Source of the DNA: Bacteroidetes bacterium UBA6491
GTDB lineage: Bacteria; Bacteroidota; Bacteroidia; NS11-12g; UBA9320
Length of the DNA: 16,369 nucleotides
Direction of reading: 5' to 3'
Assembly: GCA_002436505.1 (NCBI GenBank)
Contig: DJML01000110.1
Coordinates: forward strand, 2,945 to 19,313
A model generated the notes under the pieces. That model was given only the letters and a program-made list of their open reading frames with translations, made no database searches and was not told the DNA's origin. A program made the translations under genes and the position numbers. This document shows positions 1 through 6,937 of this stretch, piece by piece. The stretch's first letter is position 1, and every line of letters begins with the position of its first letter.

Positions 1-244
1 TTGACGATATTTGATAATGGACCTGACTTCCCGCCTGTAAACCATACAGCGTTCTTCCCTTATCTGCATAGGTCGAATACTCAACGTTTCGCAAATAATT
101 AAGGTTTTCGACCTCAATGCCGAGCCTTCCAGAATCAGATGAACTAAATTGAGGTGTCCAGTCGAAAAATGAATTATCGACCTGAGCGTCTGCTAAAATA
201 GACAATAACAGGAGTGTAAAAGCAGTAGAGATCCGTTGAATCAT
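1..244 (-). CDS. Putative secreted/outer-membrane protein, N-terminal part only
   Basis: Reading the minus strand from the ATG at 244 gives 81 codons without a stop, running off the left edge of the window. The product starts with a short basic segment (MIQR), a hydrophobic stretch rich in Leu and a likely signal peptidase site after about residue 20 (LADAQ). The mature part has FFDWTPQF, then LNYLRNVEYSTY and a Gly/aromatic segment (LYGLQAG, VHYQ) of alternating polarity, as in the first strands of an outer-membrane barrel. The NVEY/TLYG spacing recalls a family of uncharacterised Bacteroidota outer-membrane proteins, but this is only a resemblance from memory. The gene is divergent from the DUF3108 gene, with 116 bp between their starts. 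Function is unknown; confidence is good that it is a real exported protein and low for any role. Confidence 0.7.
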   Translation of the reverse strand, partial: MIQRISTAFTLLLLSILADAQVDNSFFDWTPQFSSSDSGRLGIEVENLNYLRNVEYSTYADKGRTLYGLQAGSQVHYQISS

Positions 245-257
245 AATAAAAATATGG

Positions 258-265
258 CAAATATA
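258..265 (-). promoter_or_regulatory. Bacteroidota -7 box (TATATTTG) for the leftward gene
   Basis: On the minus strand the sequence TATATTTG fits the Bacteroidota -7 consensus TAnnTTTG. A CTG lies 20 nt upstream, one base from the TTG expected at -33. The G of the box is 13 nt from the ATG at 244, which implies a short 5' leader. No experimental support; a TAnnTTTG box in AT-rich DNA can occur by chance. Confidence 0.4.
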
Positions 266-360
266 GATTAATTGCGCATCGGAATCAGGCCGGATTCGCG
301 ATCTTTGAACATTGTAAAGGTTTGGTATGGATTTTGATTAATATTACATAAACAAAGAGT

Positions 361-1158
361 ATGAATTGGGTAAAATATAGCATACTACTGCTTGTGGCGA
401 TGTTTCAGTTTTCGTTTACGGCAGTTGATGACCGCGAAACCTTTGAATACAGGAGTCAGGATAATCATGCATTCTCCTATGGGGAAGTTTTGAATTACAG
501 GATACATTATGGGATTATAAATGCGGCGACCGCAGAATTGAAAGTTGATAAAGATCCATTCGAAGTGGATGGGAGAACTACTTATCATATCACCGCTTCA
601 GGTAAGACCAACAGCTCTTTTGACTGGATGTATAAAGTGCGTGAGCATTTTGAATCTTACGTTGATACAGAAAGTATTGCACCGTTGAAGTACTTCAAAT
701 CTGTTCAGGAGAACAAGTATAAGGACATTGACTTTGTGATCTATGACCATGCCAAGCAATATCTCTATGGCAAGAAGAAAAATCTAGACATCCCACGTTA
801 CGTGCAAGATATCGTTTCAGGCGCATACTATGCGCGAACAATTGATTTTTCCGGGGCATACATCGGGAAGACATTTCCACTGGATATTTACCTTGACCAG
901 GAGGTATACAATCTGAAATTCAAATACCTGGGCAAGGAAACCATTAAATCTGATGTTGGTAAAGTGCGTTGTATCAAATTGCGACCTCAACTTGTCGTGG
1001 ACAGGGTATTTAAAGACGAAGATGATATGACTCTCTGGGTGACAGACGATAAGAATAAAATACCTGTTCGTGTCAAAACTGACATCTGGGTCGGTTCCTT
1101 AAAGATCGATCTGAATTCTTACAGTGGCCTTAAGAACAAATTCACATCAATGGAGTGA
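361..1158 (+). CDS. DUF3108 domain-containing envelope protein
   Basis: The 265-residue product has an N-terminal signal peptide (about residues 1-21, hydrophobic ILLLVAMFQFSF, cleavage probably near FTA). The mature protein carries the DUF3108 pattern: FSYGEVLNYRIHYGIINAAT at about residues 38-57, then alternating polar/hydrophobic strands, YLDQEVYNLKFKYLG near 180-194, and a C-terminal segment MTLWVTDDKNKIPVRVK. DUF3108 proteins are predicted beta-rich periplasmic or outer-membrane-associated proteins of unknown function; the fold has been compared with lipid-binding lipoproteins of the LolA/LolB kind, but I cannot show that here. The start at 361 puts the signal peptide at the very N-terminus. 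The gene stands alone: divergent from the gene at 1-244 and 121 bp before the heme-lipoprotein operon. No key residues are known for the family. Confidence 0.85.
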   Translation: MNWVKYSILLLVAMFQFSFTAVDDRETFEYRSQDNHAFSYGEVLNYRIHYGIINAATAELKVDKDPFEVDGRTTYHITASGKTNSSFDWMYKVREHFESYVDTESIAPLKYFKSVQENKYKDIDFVIYDHAKQYLYGKKKNLDIPRYVQDIVSGAYYARTIDFSGAYIGKTFPLDIYLDQEVYNLKFKYLGKETIKSDVGKVRCIKLRPQLVVDRVFKDEDDMTLWVTDDKNKIPVRVKTDIWVGSLKIDLNSYSGLKNKFTSME

Positions 1159-1258
1159 TCAGTTCTTCGCTTATTCCTTTACCAAATGCAATTTGTTAAA
1201 AGGATACAATTTCACTGACCTGTGACAAAAATAGAGGCGATTAAATGGATCGATCCTC

Positions 1259-1266
1259 TAAATTTG
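1259..1266 (+). promoter_or_regulatory. -7 box (TAAATTTG) with adjacent 10-bp palindrome
   Basis: TAAATTTG matches the Bacteroidota -7 consensus TAnnTTTG exactly and ends 13 nt before the ATG at 1280. No TTG is found at the normal -33 distance. Two bases upstream of the box, at 1247-1256, is the perfect palindrome GGATCGATCC, a position where a bound regulator would cover the promoter. The box is the likely start of the three-gene heme-lipoprotein/barrel operon. Confidence 0.45.
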
Positions 1267-1279
1267 TAAATGAATTGCG

Positions 1280-1975
1280 ATGAAAAGGGTTGCCATAGTC
1301 TTAATTGGGGTTATTTCTGTTTTCATTCTTGTACAATCCTGCAAGCATGAGGTTCCTGACATCAACACAGATAGGATATACAGCAATATTCCGACTGTTT
1401 CGGACACGTGTAACTGGGATACCGTTTATTTTGTTAAAGAGATTCTGCCAATCATTGTTTCGAACTGTGCCGGAACAGAATGTCATGACGATAAGGACCC
1501 CGAGGGCGGAATGAATTTTACCACTTACGTGAATATCATGCTAAGTAAAAGGATCATTCCAGGAAACCCCGATCAATCTGATTTCTATGAGGTGCTTGCA
1601 AAGCATGAAATGCCTCCTGACGGTCGTGATCCTCTGACACCAGAGCAGATCAACGCCATCCGGATATGGATAAAGCAAGGCGCAAATAACAACGACTGTT
1701 TCAATGGTTGCGACAGCACCAATTATACATTTTCAAGTGCTATCTGGCCAATACTTAATGCAACCTGTAAAGGATGTCACAGCAACATAAAACCATCCAA
1801 AGGAATCAAGATCATTGATTACCCCAGTGTTAAGACCCTTGTGAACTCAGGGATATTTGAAATATCAGTATTCCATTTGGAAGGGGGGAGCCCCATGCCC
1901 CCGAAAGGACAACTTGATTCTTGCAGCATGTACAAGGTGCGACAATGGCTGAATGCCGGAGCGCCAAATAATTAA
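1280..1975 (+). CDS. Two-domain c-type heme lipoprotein
   Basis: The 231-residue product begins with a lipoprotein signal peptide ending in the lipobox VQSC (Cys21 as lipid anchor). Two cytochrome-like modules follow. Module 1 (about 44-137) has an unusual heme site C63-AGTE-C68-H69 (CX4CH) and a candidate distal ligand Met111 in HEMPP. Module 2 (about 140-231) has a normal C163-KG-C166-H167 site and Met206 in SPMPP, ending in WLNAGAPNN. Module 2 also has Cys144 and Cys215, matched by Cys30 and Cys102 in the next gene, so a conserved disulfide is likely. The modules resemble the planctomycete-type cytochrome c domains common in Bacteroidota lipoproteins. Inferred role: electron transfer at the membrane surface; redox partner unknown. 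It is first of three packed genes; only 4 nt separate it from the next start. Sure about lipidation and heme sites, unsure about pathway. Confidence 0.85.
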   Translation: MKRVAIVLIGVISVFILVQSCKHEVPDINTDRIYSNIPTVSDTCNWDTVYFVKEILPIIVSNCAGTECHDDKDPEGGMNFTTYVNIMLSKRIIPGNPDQSDFYEVLAKHEMPPDGRDPLTPEQINAIRIWIKQGANNNDCFNGCDSTNYTFSSAIWPILNATCKGCHSNIKPSKGIKIIDYPSVKTLVNSGIFEISVFHLEGGSPMPPKGQLDSCSMYKVRQWLNAGAPNN

Positions 1976-1979
1976 ATCA

Positions 1980-2336
1980 ATGAAACGATTAGCATTAATT
2001 ATATTCATATCTCTTTTTATAGCTTCTTGTTACTATGATGTGGAAGAAGAACTTTATCCCAACGGATGTGGCACAGGAAGTATTACTTTCACCTCAACGA
2101 TCGTCCCGGTGCTTAAGAACAATTGTTATGATTGTCACAGTTCATCCAATGTTCAGGGTGGTGTGATCCTGGAGGGATATGCTAATGTGAAAACATATGT
2201 TAGTAACGGCAAATTGTTGTCATCAATCAAACATGACGGAAATTCCTTTGCAATGCCCCAGGGGGAACCCAAACTTTCGGATTGCTTAATAAATAAAATT
2301 GAAACCTGGATCAATAATGGTGCACCAAATAATTAA
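1980..2336 (+). CDS. One-heme c-type cytochrome-like lipoprotein
   Basis: The start at 1980 is chosen because it puts the signal peptide (MKRLALIIFISLFIASC) at the N-terminus; an in-frame start at 1953 would add nine residues ahead of it and overlap the previous gene. The 118-residue product has lipobox IASC (Cys17), a single heme site C49-YD-C52-H53, a candidate Met92 ligand (AMPQG), and Cys30/Cys102 that may form a disulfide. It aligns along its whole mature length with the second half of the preceding protein, from NGC/GC through the shared ending GAPNN, so the two arose by duplication. The stop codon lies inside the next gene (20-nt overlap), which suggests coupled translation. Role inferred: small electron carrier anchored in the membrane together with its neighbour. 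Confidence 0.85.
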   Translation: MKRLALIIFISLFIASCYYDVEEELYPNGCGTGSITFTSTIVPVLKNNCYDCHSSSNVQGGVILEGYANVKTYVSNGKLLSSIKHDGNSFAMPQGEPKLSDCLINKIETWINNGAPNN

Positions 2337-3225
2337 GAACGTATCGCATAGCGTGATCTGCCTGCTGGTTTTTATTACCAGTTGCCCTTTTTCCGTATAC
2401 GCCCAATCAGAGGAAGAACTGCTGTCCACGATTCTTAAAGAGGAACCACAGTTTGCAGAGAATACTTTCTATGGTACCCGGGTTGTAAATTCACATTCCA
2501 TAGAGAACCTGGAGGCTAAAACTTTGGATTTCAGGATAAATCACCGTTTCGGAACCATTGAACAGGGAGCGTATGATTTTTTCGGTCTTGATCAGGCCGC
2601 AATGCGTCTTGGATTTGATTACGGGATAACTGACAACATCCAGATCGGTGTGGGAAGAAGCACATATGAGAAGACGTACGATGGATTTGTCAAATACCGT
2701 TTTTTAAGGCAGCAGAATAATGAAAGGAGCATTCCTGTTGGTATGGCTCTTGTATCGGGAATAGCCATTGCTTCAGTAAAGTGGGATGACCCGACCAGAG
2801 AAAATTTTTTCACAAGCAGGATCTCATACCATCACCAGTTGATCATAGCCCGTAAATTCAGCGATGGTTTTTCAGCCCAATTGATGCCTTCGGTGGTTCA
2901 CCGAAACCTGATCGACAGTTCAAAATATAACCATGACGTGTATTCCATAGGCGCTGCCATCAAGCAAAAAATAGCTTCTGCTGTTACTGTCAATGTTGAG
3001 TATTTTTACTTGTTGGAAAATCAGATCCAGTCTGACAGAAGAAGTTCCCTATCAATAGGCATCGACATTTCAACGGGTAGCCATACGTTCCAGATGCATT
3101 TCACAAATGCCACCGGTACATTTGAAAAGGCTTTTATGACAGAAACTACTAACCGCTGGGATAAGGGACAAATCCACTTTGGATTTAATCTTGTGCGTAA
3201 GTTTCATTTCGATAAGAGTTGGTGA
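2317..3225 (+). CDS. DUF5777-family outer-membrane beta-barrel protein
   Basis: The ATG at 2317 gives a 302-residue protein with a signal peptide (about residues 1-29, hydrophobic VICLLVFITSCPFS, cleavage near VYAQ). An upstream TTG at 2299 is less likely because it adds residues before the signal. The mature protein matches the DUF5777 pattern: FYGTRVVNSHSIE, LDFRINHRFG, FFGLDQAAMRLGFDYGITD, IGVGRS and KTYDGFVKYR in order, then amphipathic strands, and a C-terminal strand ending in aromatic Trp (FHFDKSW), the usual barrel-assembly signal. The family is known from Bacteroidota genomes as a predicted barrel without assigned function. It overlaps the heme lipoprotein gene by 20 nt, so the three products are probably made together; I infer that the barrel and the lipoproteins form one outer-membrane unit. 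Confidence 0.85.
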   Translation: MVHQIIKNVSHSVICLLVFITSCPFSVYAQSEEELLSTILKEEPQFAENTFYGTRVVNSHSIENLEAKTLDFRINHRFGTIEQGAYDFFGLDQAAMRLGFDYGITDNIQIGVGRSTYEKTYDGFVKYRFLRQQNNERSIPVGMALVSGIAIASVKWDDPTRENFFTSRISYHHQLIIARKFSDGFSAQLMPSVVHRNLIDSSKYNHDVYSIGAAIKQKIASAVTVNVEYFYLLENQIQSDRRSSLSIGIDISTGSHTFQMHFTNATGTFEKAFMTETTNRWDKGQIHFGFNLVRKFHFDKSW

Positions 3226-3271
3226 AATCGTCACCTTTGTGAATATTTGTTCGCTGACAAGTATATCCTGA

Positions 3272-5320
3272 ATGAATCCAGAAGAGGCCAGGCAGAAGAT
3301 CGATAAATTAACCGCTGATCTCAGAGATCACAATTACCGGTATTATGTATTGGCAGAACCGGTCATTTCTGACAAAGAATTTGATCTATTATTGAAGGAA
3401 CTTGAAGCCCTAGAAAAAGAATACCCTGATTTTCAGCATATTGATTCTCCAACCGTTGTTGTCGGAGGAGGGATTACCAAAGAATTTGAGACCATTCAAC
3501 ATGCTGTTCCTATGCTATCTCTTGGCAATACCTACAGTGAACAGGAACTAATTGATTTTGATCAGCGGGTCAGAAAGATCATTGGTGATGATTTTGAATA
3601 TACTACGGAATTAAAATTTGACGGCTTTGCACTGGGAATCACATATGAAAACGGAACAATGGTCCGGGCGGTAACAAGGGGAGACGGTACAAGCGGGGAC
3701 GATGTTACTACCAATGTAAGGACCATCAGGAGCTTGCCTCAGCAGCTTACCGGCGATTTCCCAATTAAGCTGGAAGTTCGTGGCGAAGTTTTTATGCATC
3801 GGAAAGCTTTCGATAAGTTAAACCGTGACCGCATTGCCAATGGCGATTCACCTTTTGCAAACCCACGAAACAGTGCTGCTGGAACCATAAAAATGCAGGA
3901 ACAGGACGAAGTCAGAAAACGTCCGCTGGACTGCGTCATTTATAGTGTGATCCATGAGGACAATCGAGGAAGAACACATTATGACAGCCTTATGGAGGCT
4001 TCAGGGTGGGGGCTGCCGGTTTCGAGCGAAACTAAAAAATGCAGATCCTTGAATGAAGTTATGGACTACATTCATGTATGGGATAAAAAGAGAAAGTCGC
4101 TCAGCTACGATATCGACGGAGTAGTGATAAAGGTCAATGATCTGAATTTACAGGAAGAGCTCGGATACACTGCAAAATCACCACGCTGGGCCATTGCGTA
4201 TAAATTTGAGACGGAAAGAGCTTCAACAAGGCTGCTGGAGATCACATATCAGGTGGGGAGGACGGGAGCTGTAACTCCGGTGGCAAATCTTGAACCTGTA
4301 CAATTGCTGGGAACAACGGTTAAAAGAGCTTCCTTGCATAATGCTGATGTTATGAAAGACCTGGATGTGCGTATTGGCGATCTGGTTTATGTTGAGAAAG
4401 GAGGGGAGATCATCCCGAAGATCGTTGGTGTGGACATAGATTCAAGGGATCCTAACAGCCGTCCAGCAGAATTCATTACACACTGCCCTGAATGCCGCTT
4501 TGAATTGATCCGAAACGAGGGGGAAGCGGCCCACTATTGCCCAAATCCTGACTGTCCCCCACAGATACGGGGACGGATTGAGCATTTTATATCAAGGAAG
4601 GCGATGGATATAGAAAGCCTAGGAGAAGGTAAGGTTGATATTCTGGTTCAAAACGGGTTGATACATGACCCTTCGGACCTTTATGATCTGAAGATGGAGC
4701 AGCTTATTGGTCTGGAAAAAGTACTTACTGACGACGACGGAGAGCCTGTAAGAAAGGTAACCTTTCAACAGAAAACTTCAGAAAATATCATTCGGGGAGT
4801 TGAGGAATCTAAAGGTCGCACATTCGACAAAGTATTGTATGGCCTGGGAATCAGGCACGTAGGTGAGACCGTCGCAAGAACACTGGCGCAACACTTTGTA
4901 AGCATGGACAACCTGATAAATGCTTCCAGGGAAGAACTAGAAGCAATCAACGAGATCGGGACGGTGATCTCAGGAAGTGTTTACACATATTTCCAGGACC
5001 CTGTTAACCTTGAAATGATCGGGTCACTCCGCTCTCATGGGGTTCAAATGAAATTAGAAGAGACTGAAAGCGAATTGATATCGAATGTCCTAACAGGCAA
5101 GAAAATTGTTGTCAGCGGAGTTTTTAGCAGGTTTTCAAGAAACGAGATCAAAGACCTGGTTACAAATCATGGAGGAAAGAATGTAAGTTCAATATCCTCT
5201 CAAACTGATTTTGTGCTGGCAGGAGAGAATATGGGACCGGCGAAACTCGATAAGGCCAATAAGCTTGAGATACCGATTCTGTCAGAAGAAGATTTTATAA
5301 AAATGATAGGAGCTGAATGA
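3272..5320 (+). CDS. ligA: NAD-dependent DNA ligase LigA
   Basis: Joins nicks in DNA during replication and repair using NAD+ (EC 6.5.1.2). The 682-residue length is normal. Domains in order: Ia (about 1-70, with YRYYVLAEP and SDKEFD for NAD binding); adenylation domain with catalytic Lys115 in ELKFDG (KxDG), the SPFANPRNSAAG motif at 193-204 and DIDGVVIKV at 280-288; OB fold (about 320-400, QVGRTGAVTPVA); zinc finger with Cys405, 408, 423 and 428; helix-hairpin-helix domain (about 430-595); C-terminal BRCT domain (about 603-682, GKKIVVSG). An insertion of about 17 residues (near 484-500, acidic LTDDDGE) sits where E. coli LigA goes directly from GLDR to the MGPKSAQN loop. First gene of a tight unit: its stop overlaps the next start (ATGA). 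The ATG at 3272 is right for the family N-terminus. Confidence 0.98.
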   Translation: MNPEEARQKIDKLTADLRDHNYRYYVLAEPVISDKEFDLLLKELEALEKEYPDFQHIDSPTVVVGGGITKEFETIQHAVPMLSLGNTYSEQELIDFDQRVRKIIGDDFEYTTELKFDGFALGITYENGTMVRAVTRGDGTSGDDVTTNVRTIRSLPQQLTGDFPIKLEVRGEVFMHRKAFDKLNRDRIANGDSPFANPRNSAAGTIKMQEQDEVRKRPLDCVIYSVIHEDNRGRTHYDSLMEASGWGLPVSSETKKCRSLNEVMDYIHVWDKKRKSLSYDIDGVVIKVNDLNLQEELGYTAKSPRWAIAYKFETERASTRLLEITYQVGRTGAVTPVANLEPVQLLGTTVKRASLHNADVMKDLDVRIGDLVYVEKGGEIIPKIVGVDIDSRDPNSRPAEFITHCPECRFELIRNEGEAAHYCPNPDCPPQIRGRIEHFISRKAMDIESLGEGKVDILVQNGLIHDPSDLYDLKMEQLIGLEKVLTDDDGEPVRKVTFQQKTSENIIRGVEESKGRTFDKVLYGLGIRHVGETVARTLAQHFVSMDNLINASREELEAINEIGTVISGSVYTYFQDPVNLEMIGSLRSHGVQMKLEETESELISNVLTGKKIVVSGVFSRFSRNEIKDLVTNHGGKNVSSISSQTDFVLAGENMGPAKLDKANKLEIPILSEEDFIKMIGAE

Positions 5321-5853
5321 TGTTTAGCAAATGGACTACATACCTTGTGAAACGCTACCTTCGGAAACACGATAAAACTTCCGGCAGAAGGGAATTGGTG
5401 CCGTTTAAAAAGGTGTCAAGAATAGGGATCGTTTACAGGGCGGGGGTGCCAATTGACGAGAAACATAGGAAGCAAATAGAGTCGGAGTTTGAAAAAGCAG
5501 GTAAAAGGGTAATGACACTTGGTTTTGTTGACCATAAGGAGGTTGGGACCGAATATCAGCCGAATGTCCATCACGATTATTTTGCACGAAAAGACCTAAG
5601 CAGGTTGAAACTTCCCCGAAAAACCAGTGTGATGCGATTTGTAACAGAACCTTTTGATTATCTTATATATTGTTCTGAGGAGGTATCCATACCTTTGCTG
5701 GGAATTACAGCTTTATCCAGGGCAAAATGCCGGGTAGGGCCGTATTTTGAAGACCTGGAATTTGGTTTTGACCTGTTACTGAAGACAGAGGGTTCAGATT
5801 CAGCGTATGCTGATCAGGTCATTGAATGCATTAAAAAATTTGATAATGGATAA
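5317..5853 (+). CDS. DUF6913-family protein, unknown function
   Basis: The 178-residue product starts at an ATG overlapping the ligA stop by 4 bp; a second ATG directly follows, so either may be used. There is no signal peptide; it is probably cytoplasmic. The N-terminus is basic (VKRYLRKHDK), followed by FKKVSRIGIVYRAG, a Lys/Glu-rich helix (about 49-67), a strand (KRVMTLGFVD), and later FDYLIYCSEEVSIPLLGITALSRAKCRVG. This layout, a beta strand, a helix and another strand in the first half, is that of the DUF6913 family found in Bacteroidota, often beside dapA and ligA. No catalytic motif is visible and no function is known. The overlaps on both sides (4 bp with ligA, 8 bp with dapA) suggest one mRNA and coupled translation. 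Confidence 0.8.
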   Translation: MMFSKWTTYLVKRYLRKHDKTSGRRELVPFKKVSRIGIVYRAGVPIDEKHRKQIESEFEKAGKRVMTLGFVDHKEVGTEYQPNVHHDYFARKDLSRLKLPRKTSVMRFVTEPFDYLIYCSEEVSIPLLGITALSRAKCRVGPYFEDLEFGFDLLLKTEGSDSAYADQVIECIKKFDNG

Positions 5854-6724
5854 ATTTAAAGGTTTAGGTGTGGCAATGGTGACCCCGTTCAACAAGGAAG
5901 GGCAGGTCGATTACAATGCGTTGAAAAATCTAACTGAACACCTTATCTCAAATGGAGTGGATTACCTTGTTGTCATGGGAACCACTGGTGAAAACCCGAC
6001 TTTATCAGCGGATGAGCAGAAGCGAATTCTAGATCAGGTGATATCCGTGAATGAGAAAAGAAAACCGATCGTATTCGGTGTCGGCGGGAACAATACGCTG
6101 GCACTTGCCTATAAACTTAGCAGTATGTCCTTTGACGGAATTGACGGAATTTTAAGTGTAAGCCCGTACTACAATAAACCCAACCAGGAAGGGATCTATC
6201 AGCATTACATGCGCCTTGCTGATTCATCCGGTGCGCCATTGATCATCTATAACGTGCCGGGCAGGACAGGTTCACTAATTCAGGCTGATACAACGCTCAG
6301 AATTTCTGAGCATGAGAACATCATTGCGACAAAAGAAGCAAGCGGCAGCCTAGATGTATGTATGGAAATCTTACGAAATAAAAGCGATGATTTTATGGTG
6401 ATTTCCGGGGATGACAATTATACCCTGCCTTATATAAGCTTAGGTATGAGCGGTGTGATCTCGGTCATTGGGAATGCCTATCCAAAGTCTTTCTCTCAAA
6501 TGGTCCATTACGCCCTTGATGGCAATATGGAGAACGCCAGGTACCTTCATTATAAACTGCTTCCATTGATGAACGCCATCTTCCTGGACGGGAATCCCGG
6601 AGGCATTAAAATCGTTTTGAAAGAACTTGGCATTACTGAAGAGTACATGCGTATGCCGCTTCATCCGGTTAAAAAAGAAGTACGTAAACTACTTCAGGAC
6701 CTTGTCAGCGACTTTAAACCATAA
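5846..6724 (+). CDS. dapA: 4-hydroxy-tetrahydrodipicolinate synthase DapA
   Basis: Condenses pyruvate with aspartate semialdehyde, the first committed step to diaminopimelate and lysine (EC 4.3.3.7). The start at 5846 (MDKFKGLGVAMVTPF) is chosen over an upstream ATG at 5807 because it gives the usual N-terminus and the normal length of 292 residues; it overlaps the DUF6913 gene by 8 bp. Active-site residues are all present: Thr46-Thr47 in GTTGENPTL, Tyr109 in SPYYNKP, Tyr135 and Arg140 in IIYNVPGRTG, and Schiff-base Lys163 in ATKEASG. The product is a TIM-barrel enzyme, usually a homotetramer, in the cytoplasm. As the last gene of the ligA unit it links wall-precursor synthesis to a DNA ligase transcript; no riboswitch or other lysine-responsive element is visible upstream because the gene sits inside the operon. 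Confidence 0.97.
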   Translation: MDKFKGLGVAMVTPFNKEGQVDYNALKNLTEHLISNGVDYLVVMGTTGENPTLSADEQKRILDQVISVNEKRKPIVFGVGGNNTLALAYKLSSMSFDGIDGILSVSPYYNKPNQEGIYQHYMRLADSSGAPLIIYNVPGRTGSLIQADTTLRISEHENIIATKEASGSLDVCMEILRNKSDDFMVISGDDNYTLPYISLGMSGVISVIGNAYPKSFSQMVHYALDGNMENARYLHYKLLPLMNAIFLDGNPGGIKIVLKELGITEEYMRMPLHPVKKEVRKLLQDLVSDFKP

Positions 6725-6792
6725 GCAGGTTTCCTCCAAAATATTTCTCCTTCAGGCTGCTGAAAATTGTACAAATGTGCATGATTGTCTAA

Positions 6793-6814
6793 AAACAGAC
6801 CCCTGTTTGGTCTG
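6793..6814 (+). other. Two mutually exclusive small hairpins after dapA
   Basis: AAACAG (6793-6798) pairs with CTGTTT (6803-6808) around a 4-nt loop. CAGACC (6796-6801) can instead pair with GGTCTG (6809-6814). The two stems share bases and cannot form together. No U-run follows, so a normal intrinsic terminator is not supported, although the position 69-90 nt past the dapA stop would suit a weak 3' end for the ligA-dapA mRNA. Confidence 0.3.
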
Positions 6815-6895
6815 CTTCCACGTTTAATTCCTGATTTCCTAACAGTTGTTAGTTATACACAGTCAATTGTTAAGGGGATATCAGATGAAATGACT

Positions 6896-6903
6896 TAAAT
6901 TTG
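6896..6903 (+). promoter_or_regulatory. -7 box (TAAATTTG) for the T9SS cargo/porter operon
   Basis: TAAATTTG is an exact TAnnTTTG match, 34 nt before the ATG at 6938. The nearest upstream TTG is about 26 nt away, longer than the usual 19-23 nt spacing, so the -33 part is weak. The 213-bp gap after dapA supports a separate transcription start here. Confidence 0.4.
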
Positions 6904-6937
6904 GTTCGAACATAAGTTGGGTTCATTTGAAGAAATT

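Noticed and set aside
1132..1167. AAGAAC/GTTCTT arms at the end of the DUF3108 gene
   Set aside because: Six-bp AT-rich arms separated by 24 nt with no U-run; not a convincing terminator.
1953..1979. Upstream in-frame start for the one-heme lipoprotein
   Set aside because: It places nine residues before the lipoprotein signal and overlaps the previous gene; the ATG at 1980 is better.
3221..3235. GGTGA/TCACC hairpin at the end of the DUF5777 gene
   Set aside because: Only five base pairs with a three-T tail, too weak to call a terminator before ligA.
6132..6149. 9-bp tandem repeat TTGACGGAA in dapA
   Set aside because: It encodes two similar tripeptides in a normal DapA segment (SFDGIDGILSVSPYYN); no sign of slippage or frame change.
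6853..6861. Perfect DnaA-box match TTATACACA in the dapA/T9SS gap
   Set aside because: It is single, without AT-rich core or further boxes nearby; one such match in 16 kb is expected by chance.
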